Assembly (NCBI RefSeq): GCF_014217835.1
Contig: NZ_CP055263.1
Coordinates: 3,847,501-3,911,500, forward strand
Direction: 5' to 3'
Length of the DNA stretch: 64,000 bases
DNA from: Metabacillus sp. KUDC1714
Lineage (GTDB): Bacteria > Bacillota > Bacilli > Bacillales > Bacillaceae
The translations under genes were made by a program, and so were the position numbers. Numbering within the stretch: position 1 is the stretch's first letter; each line of letters begins with the position of its first letter. Shown here piece after piece: positions 43,634-53,360 of this stretch. The notes below the pieces were generated by a model, which searched no databases, had not been told where the DNA came from, and worked only from the letters and a program-made list of their open reading frames with translations.

Positions 43634-44590
43634 TTAGTTTACCTGTTGTAGTCTCTTTGGATAAAGATAGCCAATTAAGCCAAATCCAACTATTACCAAA
43701 CCTACTATCATATTTACCCATAATGATGAGGCGGTATCTGGTAAACGATTATGGAATAAAGAAGTGAGTTCGCCTGCTAAATCACCAACTTGTGCAAATT
43801 CTATACCAGATTGAATAAGGAATTCCGAACTAAGCATTTCCTCTGATAGCTGCATATCTAATAGTAATTCACCATCTGTGCTATAAAACTGGATCAATAA
43901 CTCATTCCCATATAATTCTTCCATTCCCATTAATTCCTTAAAGGATGCAGCTGTCTCTACCCCATTTTTATCGACTAAAAAAAAGCGAGGGTCAAGCTGT
44001 AAAATATTCATCATATCTTTTAACACAGCGACCAGTTCATCTTGTTGTACTACTGTAAGCTCAGTTGTGTTTTCGAGCATAAGAAAAGGATTTAATCTAG
44101 TAATAATGTCTTCCATTTGTTGTTCAAGTAATGTCTCGTCAAGTTCCATAAAGTGAGTAAACAAGGAATCTACTTCTGCATCTGTTAAGCCAATTAAAGC
44201 CATGAATTCCTCTAGTTCTGCCATCTCTTCGTCATGGCCTAAATAAAAAATAAGAGCAATATCGAGGTCTTCAATAAATAAATAATCTTCTACGGATTCA
44301 TCAAACTCTGCTAATAAAATATCTAGCTCAGACCTTGTAATTTCATGTTGAATTAATAAATCTGCTAAATTTTCATTAGTTATAGGTGTTCCGAGCATGC
44401 TTTTTAGATCTTCAATTGTTTCAAAGTCATCAATAGATAGCTCGTAATAATCAAGATATTCAGTTAGATCATGATTAGTCCATCCTAATTCTGATAGTAT
44501 TTGATCTACTTGATCTTGTGGCAGTGCTGCAAAAGCTGTTTGTTGGACAATAAATATGAATAAAAAGCTTAAGATTAATCCTTTTTTCAT
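43634..44590 (-). CDS. Processed acidic surface protein with LPDTA sorting signal
   Basis: 318 residues. A signal peptide (LILSFLFIFIVQQTAFA) is followed by a very acidic, helical repeat-like body with Leu/Asp/Glu-rich segments such as ILSELGWTNHDLTEYLDYYE and VEDYLFIEDLDIALIFY. The C-terminus carries LPDTASS, a hydrophobic helix (MIVGLVIVGFGLIGYLY) and a basic tail (PKRLQQ), a complete class D-type sorting signal. This matches the family annotated as processed acidic surface protein. It is encoded directly before its sortase with no gap. Confidence 0.9.
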   Translation of the reverse strand: MKKGLILSFLFIFIVQQTAFAALPQDQVDQILSELGWTNHDLTEYLDYYELSIDDFETIEDLKSMLGTPITNENLADLLIQHEITRSELDILLAEFDESVEDYLFIEDLDIALIFYLGHDEEMAELEEFMALIGLTDAEVDSLFTHFMELDETLLEQQMEDIITRLNPFLMLENTTELTVVQQDELVAVLKDMMNILQLDPRFFLVDKNGVETAASFKELMGMEELYGNELLIQFYSTDGELLLDMQLSEEMLSSEFLIQSGIEFAQVGDLAGELTSLFHNRLPDTASSLWVNMIVGLVIVGFGLIGYLYPKRLQQVN

Positions 44591-44942
44591 GCTTCACGTT
44601 CCTCCGAATTGTTGGTTTATGCTGGTATTATTTGTGATTTTTTTTTTATTATTCTACTGGTAATAGAAAATAATAGTATGAAATAGGAGGAGGAAAGTAA
44701 GTTTAGCGGAAGATAATTAATAAATAAGTAAGTTACTAATGAGTCTAAAAAAGAAAAAAGACATGTTTGGTTTTATTTTGAGACATAAGGAAAAGTGTTA
44801 GAATAGTTTGATGAAAAATAGAGTTATATTGTATTTGACATAGATACTTATGTCATTGACATGAAAGATAGGGATGTAAGACAACTTTCCAATTACTTTC
44901 ATCTCACATAAAAAGATTTAAAAGGTTATTTGGGGGATGTTT
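44591..44942. other. Intergenic region between surface-protein and YmaF genes
   Basis: About 350 bp without a credible gene. TTGACA appears twice near 44837 and 44860 around a short dyad GACATA/TATGTC. I cannot assign matching -10 boxes with confidence. Confidence 0.4.
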
Positions 44943-45332
44943 ATGAGTTTTATAATTGGCGCAAAAAAGCCTCACCATGCCCATCGCTTTTTTGCAAAAA
45001 CAACTGATACCAAAGCCCATTATCATACAATTGAAGGCTATACAAGATCAGTAAATGGTAATAGCTTTGATCGACATATTCATATGTATCGTGGGGTTAC
45101 CTCCTTTGAAAACAAGCATTATCATCGTTTTTATGGGAAAACAGGTCCTGCGATCCCTTTAGCAGATGGTAGTCATTATCATGAATTTGAAATGAGAACG
45201 TACTATAATTACGATGAACCACTTGAGGTAAAATTCGGCGGAGTAAAATATGGTGATCCGAATCGGCCTAAGCACGATCATTGGTTTAAAGGGAAAACAC
45301 TGGATATTGTCGGAGAAGATCCTTATTTTTAA
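44943..45332 (+). CDS. YmaF-family histidine-rich protein
   Basis: 129 residues, unusually rich in His and aromatic residues: KPHHAHRFFAKT, KAHYHTIEGYT, FDRHIHMYRGVT, NKHYHRFYGKTG, GSHYHEFEMRTYY and PKHDHWFKGKT, repeating roughly every 20-25 residues. This HxH repeat pattern is typical of the YmaF family; metal binding is likely from composition, but function is unknown. The start at 44943 is preferred over 44937 because TTTGGGGGA then has proper spacing. Confidence 0.85.
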   Translation: MSFIIGAKKPHHAHRFFAKTTDTKAHYHTIEGYTRSVNGNSFDRHIHMYRGVTSFENKHYHRFYGKTGPAIPLADGSHYHEFEMRTYYNYDEPLEVKFGGVKYGDPNRPKHDHWFKGKTLDIVGEDPYF

Positions 45333-45428
45333 CCTCATTAGGTTAGATGATTTTCTATATTATTTGCCTCAGGTCACAGAAATTTTACAGTGGTAATTGA
45401 TAGAGAAATGTGCTTGAAAATTTATTAG

Positions 45429-45458
45429 AAAAGAGGGCAGTAGTAAGCCCTCTTTTCA
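45429..45458. terminator. Terminator between ymaF-like gene and thiC
   Basis: AAAAGAGGGC (45429-45438 approximately) with GCCCTCTTTT, T and A runs on both sides; suitable for both convergent genes. Confidence 0.85.
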
Positions 45459-45468
45459 GATTTCTGGA

Positions 45469-47316
<1,848 letters not shown>

Positions 47317-47373
47317 CGGTGTAAGTAATAATTGTAAGGGGAAAGATACGCTAGTAGCCCCTTATCAACTCTT

Positions 47374-47473
47374 ACTACTTCCCTACGCTGGTATCATCCA
47401 GATCAGGTTCGAAGGGTCAAAGAACTTCAATCGCGTTCCTCTCTCAGTCCAGGCTAATGGACTCCCCTAGTAG
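47374..47473 (-). promoter_or_regulatory. TPP riboswitch of thiC
   Basis: On the minus strand the canonical blocks CTACTAGGGGAG, GGACTGAGAGAGG, GACCCTTCGAACCTGATCTG and ATACCAGCGTAGGGAAGTAG appear in order. The P3 arm is longer than in the salvage-operon riboswitch. A transcription terminator follows, so TPP should shut off thiC. Confidence 0.96.
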
Positions 47474-47650
47474 AAAATGGTAATACTATTAAAATCATTT
47501 TTAACTATATCATAAATAAGTGACTAGTCAACGTAATATTTTGAAAAAGGATGATATTGATCCTATTAGACTAGTAGACTCTTCTAAATGAAGAAGGAAG
47601 CTTTTTAATTAATTCCAGCTAAGAAAAGTATAAAATTTTGTACTTAGTTT

Positions 47651-47772
47651 TGGTGTCTGGCTCTAGCGACTAGACCCTATTGGGTATAAGCCACAAATGA
47701 ATTGAAGTCAAAGAACGTCTTCTATTCATTGCGTCTTATTGGCCCGAGGCTGATCAAGGGACTTGCGCTTTA
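47651..47772. repeat. Dispersed ~125-bp hairpin repeat, copy C
   Basis: TGGTGTCTGGCTCTAGCGAC to GATCAAGGGACTTGCGCTTT with the same interior hairpin as copies A and B. It ends exactly where the stop codon of the minus-strand MOSC gene begins (47773). Confidence 0.85.
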
Positions 47773-48420
47773 TTAAGCTTTCAATTGATCATAAAGCTTT
47801 ATCATCCGATTTTTCCATTCAGAAGATAGTTCATCAAGTGAAAGTATGTATTCGATTTGCGAAAGATCTTTTTTATTATGAAAATATGTATTGTGAATGG
47901 TTGCAATGGAGATCTGTTTAGTATGTTTTTCAAGAATTTTGATATCCGAATGAGATGTTATGATTCCTTCTTTTAATACACGAAAGAAATATCCGGTGTA
48001 GCCTTTTTCAACTATCTTATTTAACAATGTATTGATGTTTGTATGTTTATTAATCGTTGAGCATGGAAATCTACCTTGTGAGATCTGTAAAACAGCATCT
48101 CCAATCTGAAAAATATCACCAATACAAACTTCGGTTTCCTGCATATTTGTTAAAGTCAGATTTTCACCAAAAGCTGCTTTTGGTAATGTTGTACCATATG
48201 TTTTTTCCCAAAATGCGTAGTGTTCATATGGATATACACATATGACTCTTTCAGATCCACCATGAAATTCATGGTTTTCAACATCATCACCGGTAATACG
48301 TTCAAAAGTTACCTCTAAACTTTCAACCGGATCTTTAGAAATTCCAGAACGGAATTCGATGCCTTTATGTGATAAAGTTTTTGGTGTTCCTTTGCTTAGC
48401 CAAATAATTTGTGATGTCAT
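47773..48420 (-). CDS. MOSC-domain protein (YiiM/YflK-like)
   Basis: 215 residues. MOSC core from VEVTFERITGDDVENHEFHGG-like segments (DDVENHEFHGGSERVICVYP) through FGENLTLTNMQETEVCIGD to VLQISQGRFPCSTINKH, with the conserved cysteine in RFPCST. A C-terminal three-helix extension (residues about 165-215) is typical of YiiM-type members. MOSC proteins handle molybdenum-cofactor sulfur or reduce N-hydroxylated compounds; no Moco genes are nearby, so the substrate stays open. A dispersed repeat abuts the 3' end. Confidence 0.88.
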   Translation of the reverse strand: MTSQIIWLSKGTPKTLSHKGIEFRSGISKDPVESLEVTFERITGDDVENHEFHGGSERVICVYPYEHYAFWEKTYGTTLPKAAFGENLTLTNMQETEVCIGDIFQIGDAVLQISQGRFPCSTINKHTNINTLLNKIVEKGYTGYFFRVLKEGIITSHSDIKILEKHTKQISIATIHNTYFHNKKDLSQIEYILSLDELSSEWKNRMIKLYDQLKA

Positions 48421-48489
48421 ACTAGTTCACATCCTTATAAATGTGGTGTTATTAATTTGATTTTACAAAAAAATACATCAATAAGTTAC

Positions 48490-48681
48490 TTATTGATGTA
48501 ATAAAAAATTATTTAATCTTTTTTTTGTAAGCTTTACTGATTTTTTATTCATTTTTATATTTAATAGTTGGTCTAGGTTTTGGCTTGCAATTAATGTTAG
48601 ATGCGAGTCTATCCCATTTTCTTTTGCGGTAATTAACATTTTTTTTCGGTATTCTTCGATTACAGAATCAATCGAAATCAT
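48490..48681 (-). CDS. Spo0E-family aspartyl-phosphate phosphatase
   Basis: 63 residues. The two-helix Spo0E-like motif is clear: IEEYRKKMLITAKENG then LTLIASQNLDQLLNIKM, with the signature SQxLD (SQNLD) whose Asp is needed for Spo0A-P dephosphorylation in the family. These proteins delay sporulation. The ATG at 48681 follows GAGGTGG; an upstream GTG is less likely. It supports assignment to a spore former. Confidence 0.85.
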   Translation of the reverse strand: MISIDSVIEEYRKKMLITAKENGIDSHLTLIASQNLDQLLNIKMNKKSVKLTKKRLNNFLLHQ

Positions 48682-48906
48682 AATGACCACCTCGCACTTA
48701 GCTTTACTAGGTGGAAAAGTCCTAGTAATTCTATTATCGGATATTTTATCCTATTGTAAAGTGTTTGGGTGTATTTTTTCTGATTTTTTTAAAAATCAAT
48801 AAAGAAATACTATAAATTGGAATAGTGGTAAAAGATTCGTTTATATTTAGTGTTAATAGGATTTCCGAACATGAAAAAATATAGAAGGGGAGTGTTCTCT
48901 TTAAAA
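48682..48906. other. A+T-rich intergenic region
   Basis: No credible gene or structured element seen between the Spo0E-like gene and the palindromic repeat. Short minus-strand ORFs that cross into the repeat have no ribosome binding sites. Confidence 0.5.
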
Positions 48907-49127
48907 GGTTGTTTTCGCAAACTTTGTTGCTTTTTAAAATAGTATTGGGTTGGTTGATTGGCGCTCCAGGATGCTCGCTTTCCGTGGGGCGGGCGATGAG
49001 CCTCCTCAGCGCGAAGCGCCTGCGGGGTCTCATCTGTCCCGCTACTCCCACAGGAGTCTCGCACCTTCCGCACCAATCAACCTAATCAGTTTTGTTCAAA
49101 AACAACAATCTTTTAGAAAAGAGCCTA
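48907..49127. repeat. GC-rich palindromic dispersed repeat (MITE-like), copy 2, inverted
   Basis: A reverse-orientation copy of 5624-5857. The core (48952-49082) is bounded by GGTTGATT and AATCAACC, and the outer ends TGTTTTCGCAAACTTTGTTG and CAATCTTTTAGAAAAGAGCC match copy 1 closely. Several spurious ORFs arise from its GC-rich sequence. Confidence 0.85.
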
Positions 49128-49238
49128 TTAAAAATATTGAGGTGACTTTCCCAGGTTAATTAGTACTACAAATAAGATTAAAGAGGGTTGTCTTTATAGA
49201 AGATTAATAGGGAGTGAAAAATAAGAGATAGAAGTCAA

Positions 49239-49272
49239 CACTGCAGCAAAATATTTGGGATGCTGCAGTGCG
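49239..49272 (-). terminator. Hairpin after tnrA
   Basis: A perfect 10-bp stem CACTGCAGCA (49239-49248) with TGCTGCAGTG (49261-49270), followed on the minus strand by a weak T-rich stretch. Confidence 0.65.
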
Positions 49273-49280
49273 TATTGAGC

Positions 49281-49619
49281 TTAATTTCTACCACGACCAT
49301 ATCTAAATTGTGCATTTAACTGACCTTGAAGCATTTTTTTCTTAACTTCAGCTTCACTTTCACGTTGTTTTTCTTTTAATCTCATTTCTTTTAATATCTC
49401 AGTTGTTTGAACACCGTCCTCTCGTTTATCTGCAATGTCCATTAATGTCTCAATATCATTGAATGAATATTTTCTTGTGCCTCTATCATTCCGATATGGA
49501 GCAATTAATTTTCTTTCTTCGTAATATCGAATTTGTCTTAAGGTTAATCCGGTTAATTCACTTACTGTCCCAATCGAGATTACCTTCTTATCCTTGTATG
49601 AGCGGTCTTGCTGATTCAT
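49281..49619 (-). CDS. tnrA: Global nitrogen regulator TnrA (MerR family)
   Basis: Activates or represses nitrogen genes when nitrogen is scarce and is held inactive by feedback-inhibited glutamine synthetase. 112 residues, B. subtilis TnrA length. N-terminal MerR helix-turn-helix ([20 protein letters not shown] then [20 protein letters not shown]), followed by the TnrA-specific [16 protein letters not shown]. The C-terminal [12 protein letters not shown] is the TnrA signal-sensing tail, shorter than and different from the GlnR tail. Monocistronic. A perfect TnrA box upstream predicts autoregulation. Confidence 0.95.
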   Translation of the reverse strand: MNQQDRSYKDKKVISIGTVSELTGLTLRQIRYYEERKLIAPYRNDRGTRKYSFNDIETLMDIADKREDGVQTTEILKEMRLKEKQRESEAEVKKKMLQGQLNAQFRYGRGRN

Positions 49620-49654
49620 TCCTCCACCCCTCGTAAGAGATACTTCTTTTTACA

Positions 49655-49683
49655 AGTATAACCTTTGATGTAAGATATGACAT
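49655..49683 (-). promoter_or_regulatory. tnrA promoter
   Basis: On the minus strand ATGTCA (49678-49683), a 17-bp spacer and TATACT (49655-49660), predicting a start near 49648. The poor -35 fits an activator-dependent promoter. Confidence 0.6.
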
Positions 49684-49689
49684 TTATAT

Positions 49690-49706
49690 TGTTAGAAAAT
49701 CTAACA
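49690..49706. promoter_or_regulatory. TnrA box upstream of tnrA
   Basis: TGTTAGAAAATCTAACA matches TGTNA-N7-TNACA exactly. Its centre (49698) is about 50 bp upstream of the predicted tnrA start site, the position used by TnrA for activation in B. subtilis. Confidence 0.88.
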
Positions 49707-49872
49707 AAGAAATATATCGTGTAAAAAGCATGTAAGGTTTCGTCACAGTGAGAATTTAACTTATAAAGGGATAAATTTCAATAAAGAAAAGTAATCATCC
49801 CTTGCTTAGGTTTTGTTTTTAGTAAGAAGGAAGATGGAGAAAGGAGAAAAAATGTGTTTGTGCGTTAATGAA

Positions 49873-50148
49873 CTATAATGCTTTTGCTTGATTGTAATAT
49901 ATAAGCTGGTTTAAAAGTTGCTGGGAAAGGTTATTTAAAAAAGAAGGCTGGAAAAGTGCAGTAACTTCTTCGAATTGGTTTGATTTTACGTTGTAAATTG
50001 TTAAAGTAACAATTTCTGACCCATTGATTATTGCCATGTATAACTGTTGGGACTTAGGTTCCGCAGAATTTAAATAAAAAACCTTCGTTTTATTTTCGTA
50101 ATCCTCTTTGGCTACTACTCGTAAAGTCAATAGTTTCAACTCCTTCAT
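49873..50148 (-). CDS. Small hypothetical protein with hairpin at its start
   Basis: 91 residues from the ATG at 50148, or 85 from a TTG at 50130. Soluble and beta-rich at first (VVAKEDYENKTKVFYLNS, SEIVTLTIYNV), ending in a Leu/Gln-rich helix (FLNNLSQQLLNQLIYYNQ). The TTG has AAGGAG at proper spacing, while the ATG has no clear binding site, so the TTG start is favoured. A perfect 11-bp inverted repeat (50131-50160) covers the initiation region. Family not recognised. Confidence 0.6.
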   Translation of the reverse strand: MKELKLLTLRVVAKEDYENKTKVFYLNSAEPKSQQLYMAIINGSEIVTLTIYNVKSNQFEEVTALFQPSFLNNLSQQLLNQLIYYNQAKAL

Positions 50149-50160
50149 AAGTTGAAACTA
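50131..50160. promoter_or_regulatory. Perfect inverted repeat over a translation start
   Basis: TAGTTTCAACT (50131-50141) and AGTTGAAACTA (50150-50160), an 8-base spacer. On the minus-strand mRNA the ribosome binding site AAGGAG (50140-50145) lies mostly in the loop, and the likely TTG start follows the stem directly. Confidence 0.7.
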
Positions 50161-50301
50161 TTCTCGACATGATTTCTACACTTTAAACAAATTTATACAA
50201 ATTTAATAACTCTAAAGAAAATCTTAACATTATGTTAATCGTCCTATAACAATTTTAAGGTAAGTTAAAAGTAGCAAAATTATTATATGGAGATGAGCGT
50301 C

Positions 50302-50481
50302 ATGAGTAAAATGCTTCAAAATGCACTTGAGGAACAAAGAAATTATTACTCTCAAAAATTACTCGCCATTGGAGTATACAATACACAAGTCCTGAGGAAG
50401 ATGACCCTTACTGAATTAAAGAATGAGTACAATTATTTTTATCATAATGATCCACAAGTAAAAAGAAATCGGACGATTTAA
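50302..50481 (+). CDS. FbpA-like small basic protein
   Basis: 59 residues: MSKMLQNALEEQRNYYSQKL, LAIGVYNTQ, then MTLTELKNEYNYFYH. The pattern of a charged helix, a GVY turn and an L-LTELxxEY helix resembles the Fur-regulated basic protein A family of Bacillus. GGAGATG at proper distance selects the ATG at 50302 over 50287. I see no clear Fur box upstream, so iron control is only a family-based guess. Confidence 0.65.
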   Translation: MSKMLQNALEEQRNYYSQKLLAIGVYNTQVLRKMTLTELKNEYNYFYHNDPQVKRNRTI

Positions 50482-50500
50482 GTATTGTTGAAAGTGACAT

Positions 50501-50545
50501 TAAGAAGAGGTTAACACTTACAGTGTTTATTCATGTGCTTCTTAA
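50501..50545. terminator. Hairpin between FbpA-like gene and nucleotidyltransferase
   Basis: TTAAGAAG and CTTCTTAA form the outer stem around an inner AACACT-TAC-AGTGTT hairpin. It lies between convergent genes. Confidence 0.55.
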
Positions 50546-50553
50546 TATTTGAT

Positions 50554-51315
50554 TTAAGAGTTACCTTTTTTTACAATCTCTAAAAAAAAATCATTTAATG
50601 TGTTTATTGGCATCAGGTTAACTTTTTGGACATTTTTAATCCTTTCTTCAATAACCGAGAATGTTTCTTCAAAATATTTATTTAGATGCATAGACTCAAA
50701 ATATTCTTGACCATTTTGTTTTGATTGTAGTAATAGGTCAATTTGTTGATCTAGTTTTGGATCATTCATATACTGGTGAGAGAGTAAAGTAATATCATTT
50801 TTTGGCATTTCTTGATTGTCTAAAATCCATAAACATGACAGTAATGGTCTTAAAATATTTAAATATCTTTTTGTTGTAGTTCTCTTTTCCTTTGGTAAAG
50901 ATTGATAATTTTTCCTCGCCATATTTAAATAATGATGAATGGTTGGTATTGACGAAAAAGCTAATTGTGATAGTGTTTTAAGTTTAGCTGTGAAGGCTGA
51001 TTCGCATAAATAGATAATTGGTGAATGGATCCATTCAAGTAATGTTGGATTTGACTTTTGCAAAAGTTTTAGTGCTTTTTTTAGATCCCAACCAACCATC
51101 TCTACTTTATCATTTGGTGAAATTTCGATTACATCACGACCTTCAAATAGTTGTAAGTACCAATCTACCTCTTGGATATAGATAAAACGCACATCATAAT
51201 CACTACTAGCAGAATCGGTGCCCCAAGCACGACTACCTGATTCACATGCAAAAAGAATCGTAATATTTTCTTGCTTTTCAAGCGTATTTAACAACTCCTT
51301 AATGGCAATCTCCAT
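50554..51315 (-). CDS. Nucleotidyltransferase (YcgL / RNA-ligase-associated type)
   Basis: 253 residues. The polymerase-beta-like active site reads FACESGSRAWGTDSASSDYDVRFIYI: the GSxxxG helix and the DxD-type SDYDVR metal site are intact. The remainder is helical (residues about 75-250), as in the YcgL/RlaP family (PF10127). Substrate unknown; no toxin-antitoxin partner or RNA ligase gene is next to it. The start has GGAGGT upstream. Divergent from the MarR gene. Confidence 0.85.
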   Translation of the reverse strand: MEIAIKELLNTLEKQENITILFACESGSRAWGTDSASSDYDVRFIYIQEVDWYLQLFEGRDVIEISPNDKVEMVGWDLKKALKLLQKSNPTLLEWIHSPIIYLCESAFTAKLKTLSQLAFSSIPTIHHYLNMARKNYQSLPKEKRTTTKRYLNILRPLLSCLWILDNQEMPKNDITLLSHQYMNDPKLDQQIDLLLQSKQNGQEYFESMHLNKYFEETFSVIEERIKNVQKVNLMPINTLNDFFLEIVKKGNS

Positions 51316-51498
51316 GTAAAACCTCCAAATACTAGAACAATACTTTATAGTATTTATTTATTTTCAAGTTATTATTGGTAAAAACCTTCAAATATTATTA
51401 AAATCATAGTAAAATTAAGATTCCACTATATAATTTTTATGTTTTTAATGAAGGAAAAGCTTATTTATGGTTAATTTTGAATATAAGAGGGCGATGGG

Positions 51499-51957
51499 AT
51501 GAGATCATACACGGAAGAAGAGTTACAGAGTGCATTAGATTTGTTTCGAATTTTTGCAAGGGCTTTCAAAAGTGTTTCAGAGCATTCAATTCGTGATAGC
51601 AAGGAACACGGATTTAACCCAACGGAATTCGCTGTATTGGAATTGCTTTTTACAAGGGGACCACAAAAGTTACAGCAGATTGGGTCGAGATTATTATTAG
51701 TTAGTGGAAATGTAACGTATGTCATTGATAAGCTTGAAAAGAATGAATTTATTTACCGGGAGCAAGATCCTAAGGATAAACGCTCTGTTTATGCGAAATT
51801 AACAGATAAAGGACAGAAATACTTGGATGAAATATATCCAATACATGCTATTCGCATAGCCCGTGCATTTTCTGGTCTCTCTGCAGAAGAGCAGGAAGAA
51901 TTGAAAGCGCTATTAAAAAAAGCAGGCGTACATAGTCAGCATTTGCTATTTAGATAG
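51499..51957 (+). CDS. MarR-family transcriptional regulator
   Basis: 152 residues. Winged HTH with FAVLELLFTRGPQKLQQIGS, recognition helix VSGNVTYVIDKLEKNEFIYR and wing EQDPKDKRSVYAKLTDKGQK. Similar in layout to Bacillus MhqR/YusO-type regulators of quinone or multidrug stress, though no cognate dioxygenase or pump is adjacent. The effector is unknown. Followed by a terminator. Confidence 0.88.
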   Translation: MRSYTEEELQSALDLFRIFARAFKSVSEHSIRDSKEHGFNPTEFAVLELLFTRGPQKLQQIGSRLLLVSGNVTYVIDKLEKNEFIYREQDPKDKRSVYAKLTDKGQKYLDEIYPIHAIRIARAFSGLSAEEQEELKALLKKAGVHSQHLLFR

Positions 51958-51989
51958 AATAGCATTAGAAAAGATTAAAATTTTTATTA

Positions 51990-52018
51990 GGTGACTCATA
52001 TTGGGTCACTCTTTTTTT
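51990..52018 (+). terminator. Terminator of the MarR gene
   Basis: GTGACTC / GGGTCAC stem followed by TCTTTTTTT. Confidence 0.8.
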
Positions 52019-52083
52019 CGTTGTAATAATGTGAAGGGTAGGACGAAAGTTTGAGAAATAGTCCACAAAATGAAAAAAAAGTG

Positions 52084-52130
52084 TTGAAAAGGTTTTCTTT
52101 GAATGATAATATATCAACGTAAACGTTTTC
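52084..52130 (+). promoter_or_regulatory. Promoter and autoregulatory operator of the LacI-family gene
   Basis: TTGAAA (52084-52089), a 17-bp spacer and TAATAT (52107-52112). A GTAAACGTTTTC operator (52119-52130) covers the expected start site, a position for self-repression. Confidence 0.7.
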
Positions 52131-52153
52131 CTAAGTTAGAAAGTAGGTAACTC

Positions 52154-53164
52154 ATGACTTTTACTATTAAGGATGTTGCAAAGCTAGCAAATGTATCCAT
52201 TGCAACGGTATCAAGAATTATTAATAACCAAACTGGTTATTCAGAAAAAACGAAAAAGAAAGTCCTCGAAGCTATTGAGGAATTGGGCTATGAGCCAAAT
52301 GCTGTAGCAAGAGGCTTAATCAATAAACGGACACATACAATTGGGGTGCTGTTTCCAAAGTTATCAAGTACGTTAGTAACAGACCTGTTAAGTGGAATAG
52401 AAAAAGCTACACATGATGCAGGGTCAAGTGTCATTGTTTGCCATACAGAATCAAATGGTGAGAAAACAATGAAGTACCTCCAGTTGTTAAATGAAAAACG
52501 TATTGATGGCATTATTTTCACTAGTGCACCATTACTAGAAGAATATTATCAATATATTAAGAAAATGAATGTCCCGATGGTCCTATTATCGACAGAAACT
52601 TATGCGCATCCCGTTCCGTATGTAAAGGTTAATGACAGACATGCAGCCTATACAGCTACACAATTTTTAATAAATAAAGGCCACGAAAAAATAGGAATGA
52701 TTAGTGGGAATAAAGATGATATTATTTCAGGAAAACCAAGGATAGATGGTTATATAAGTGCACTTCAAGATCATAACCTACCAATAGATGAAAAGAAAAT
52801 CATATATAATAGAGGATTTAGCTTTTACGATGGAATGGATAGTTTAAAGACCTTATTGAAACAGGCTCCTGATCTAACGGCTGTTTTTGCTGCAAGTGAT
52901 GAATTAGCAATTGGAGCAATTTCTTCAGCATATCAACTAGGAATAAAGGTACCAGACGAATTATCGATAATTGGTTATGATAATTTAAGTATTGCTGAAA
53001 TGTCAGTACCCCCTTTAACAACTGTTGCACAGCCACTCACAGAAATGGGAGAAATGGCTGCTAATATGCTATTTGAGATGTTGAATTCTGATAAATTAAT
53101 CGAAAGTAGAATAATGCCACATAAAATTGTTGAGAGGAAAAGTGTAAGAGATAAGGAGGTATAA
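52154..53164 (+). CDS. LacI-family regulator of the alpha-glucoside locus
   Basis: 336 residues. LacI headpiece with TIKDVAKLANVSIATVSRII and hinge region YEPNAVARGLINKR, then a periplasmic-binding-like sugar domain (TIGVLFPKLSSTLVTDLLSG, IIGYDNLSIAEMSVPPLTTV). Similar to Bacillus MalR/YvdE-type maltose regulators. The GTAAACGTTTAC-type sites before this gene, before the transport operon and before the pullulanase share its probable operator. It is likely derepressed by a maltose- or isomaltose-type sugar. Confidence 0.9.
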   Translation: MTFTIKDVAKLANVSIATVSRIINNQTGYSEKTKKKVLEAIEELGYEPNAVARGLINKRTHTIGVLFPKLSSTLVTDLLSGIEKATHDAGSSVIVCHTESNGEKTMKYLQLLNEKRIDGIIFTSAPLLEEYYQYIKKMNVPMVLLSTETYAHPVPYVKVNDRHAAYTATQFLINKGHEKIGMISGNKDDIISGKPRIDGYISALQDHNLPIDEKKIIYNRGFSFYDGMDSLKTLLKQAPDLTAVFAASDELAIGAISSAYQLGIKVPDELSIIGYDNLSIAEMSVPPLTTVAQPLTEMGEMAANMLFEMLNSDKLIESRIMPHKIVERKSVRDKEV

Positions 53165-53182
53165 TTTTTTTTGAACGATTAC

Positions 53183-53312
53183 GTAAACGTTTACTGATAT
53201 ATTATAAAAAACTAAGAATGAATGTAAGTAAGAATTTTTTTAATACAATGAGTAAACGTTTACCTTAATGCTTTAAAATATTTATAAAATGATTAAAACC
53301 GTAAATGTTTAC
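53183..53312. promoter_or_regulatory. Three LacI-type operators before the transport operon
   Basis: Perfect palindromes GTAAACGTTTAC at 53183-53194 and 53252-53263, and GTAAATGTTTAC (one change at the centre) at 53301-53312. Centres are 69 and 49 bp apart. A TACAAT at 53244-53249 could be a -10 directly before the middle site. Confidence 0.82.
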
Positions 53313-53360
53313 GCAACATAACTAACAAATAATTAAATACCAATTTTAGGGGGAATCGCA

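Noticed and set aside
48746..49076. Two overlapping minus-strand ORFs of 88-101 residues
   Set aside because: They run through the GC-rich palindromic repeat, have no ribosome binding site, and the Arg/Pro-rich residues come from the repeat sequence.
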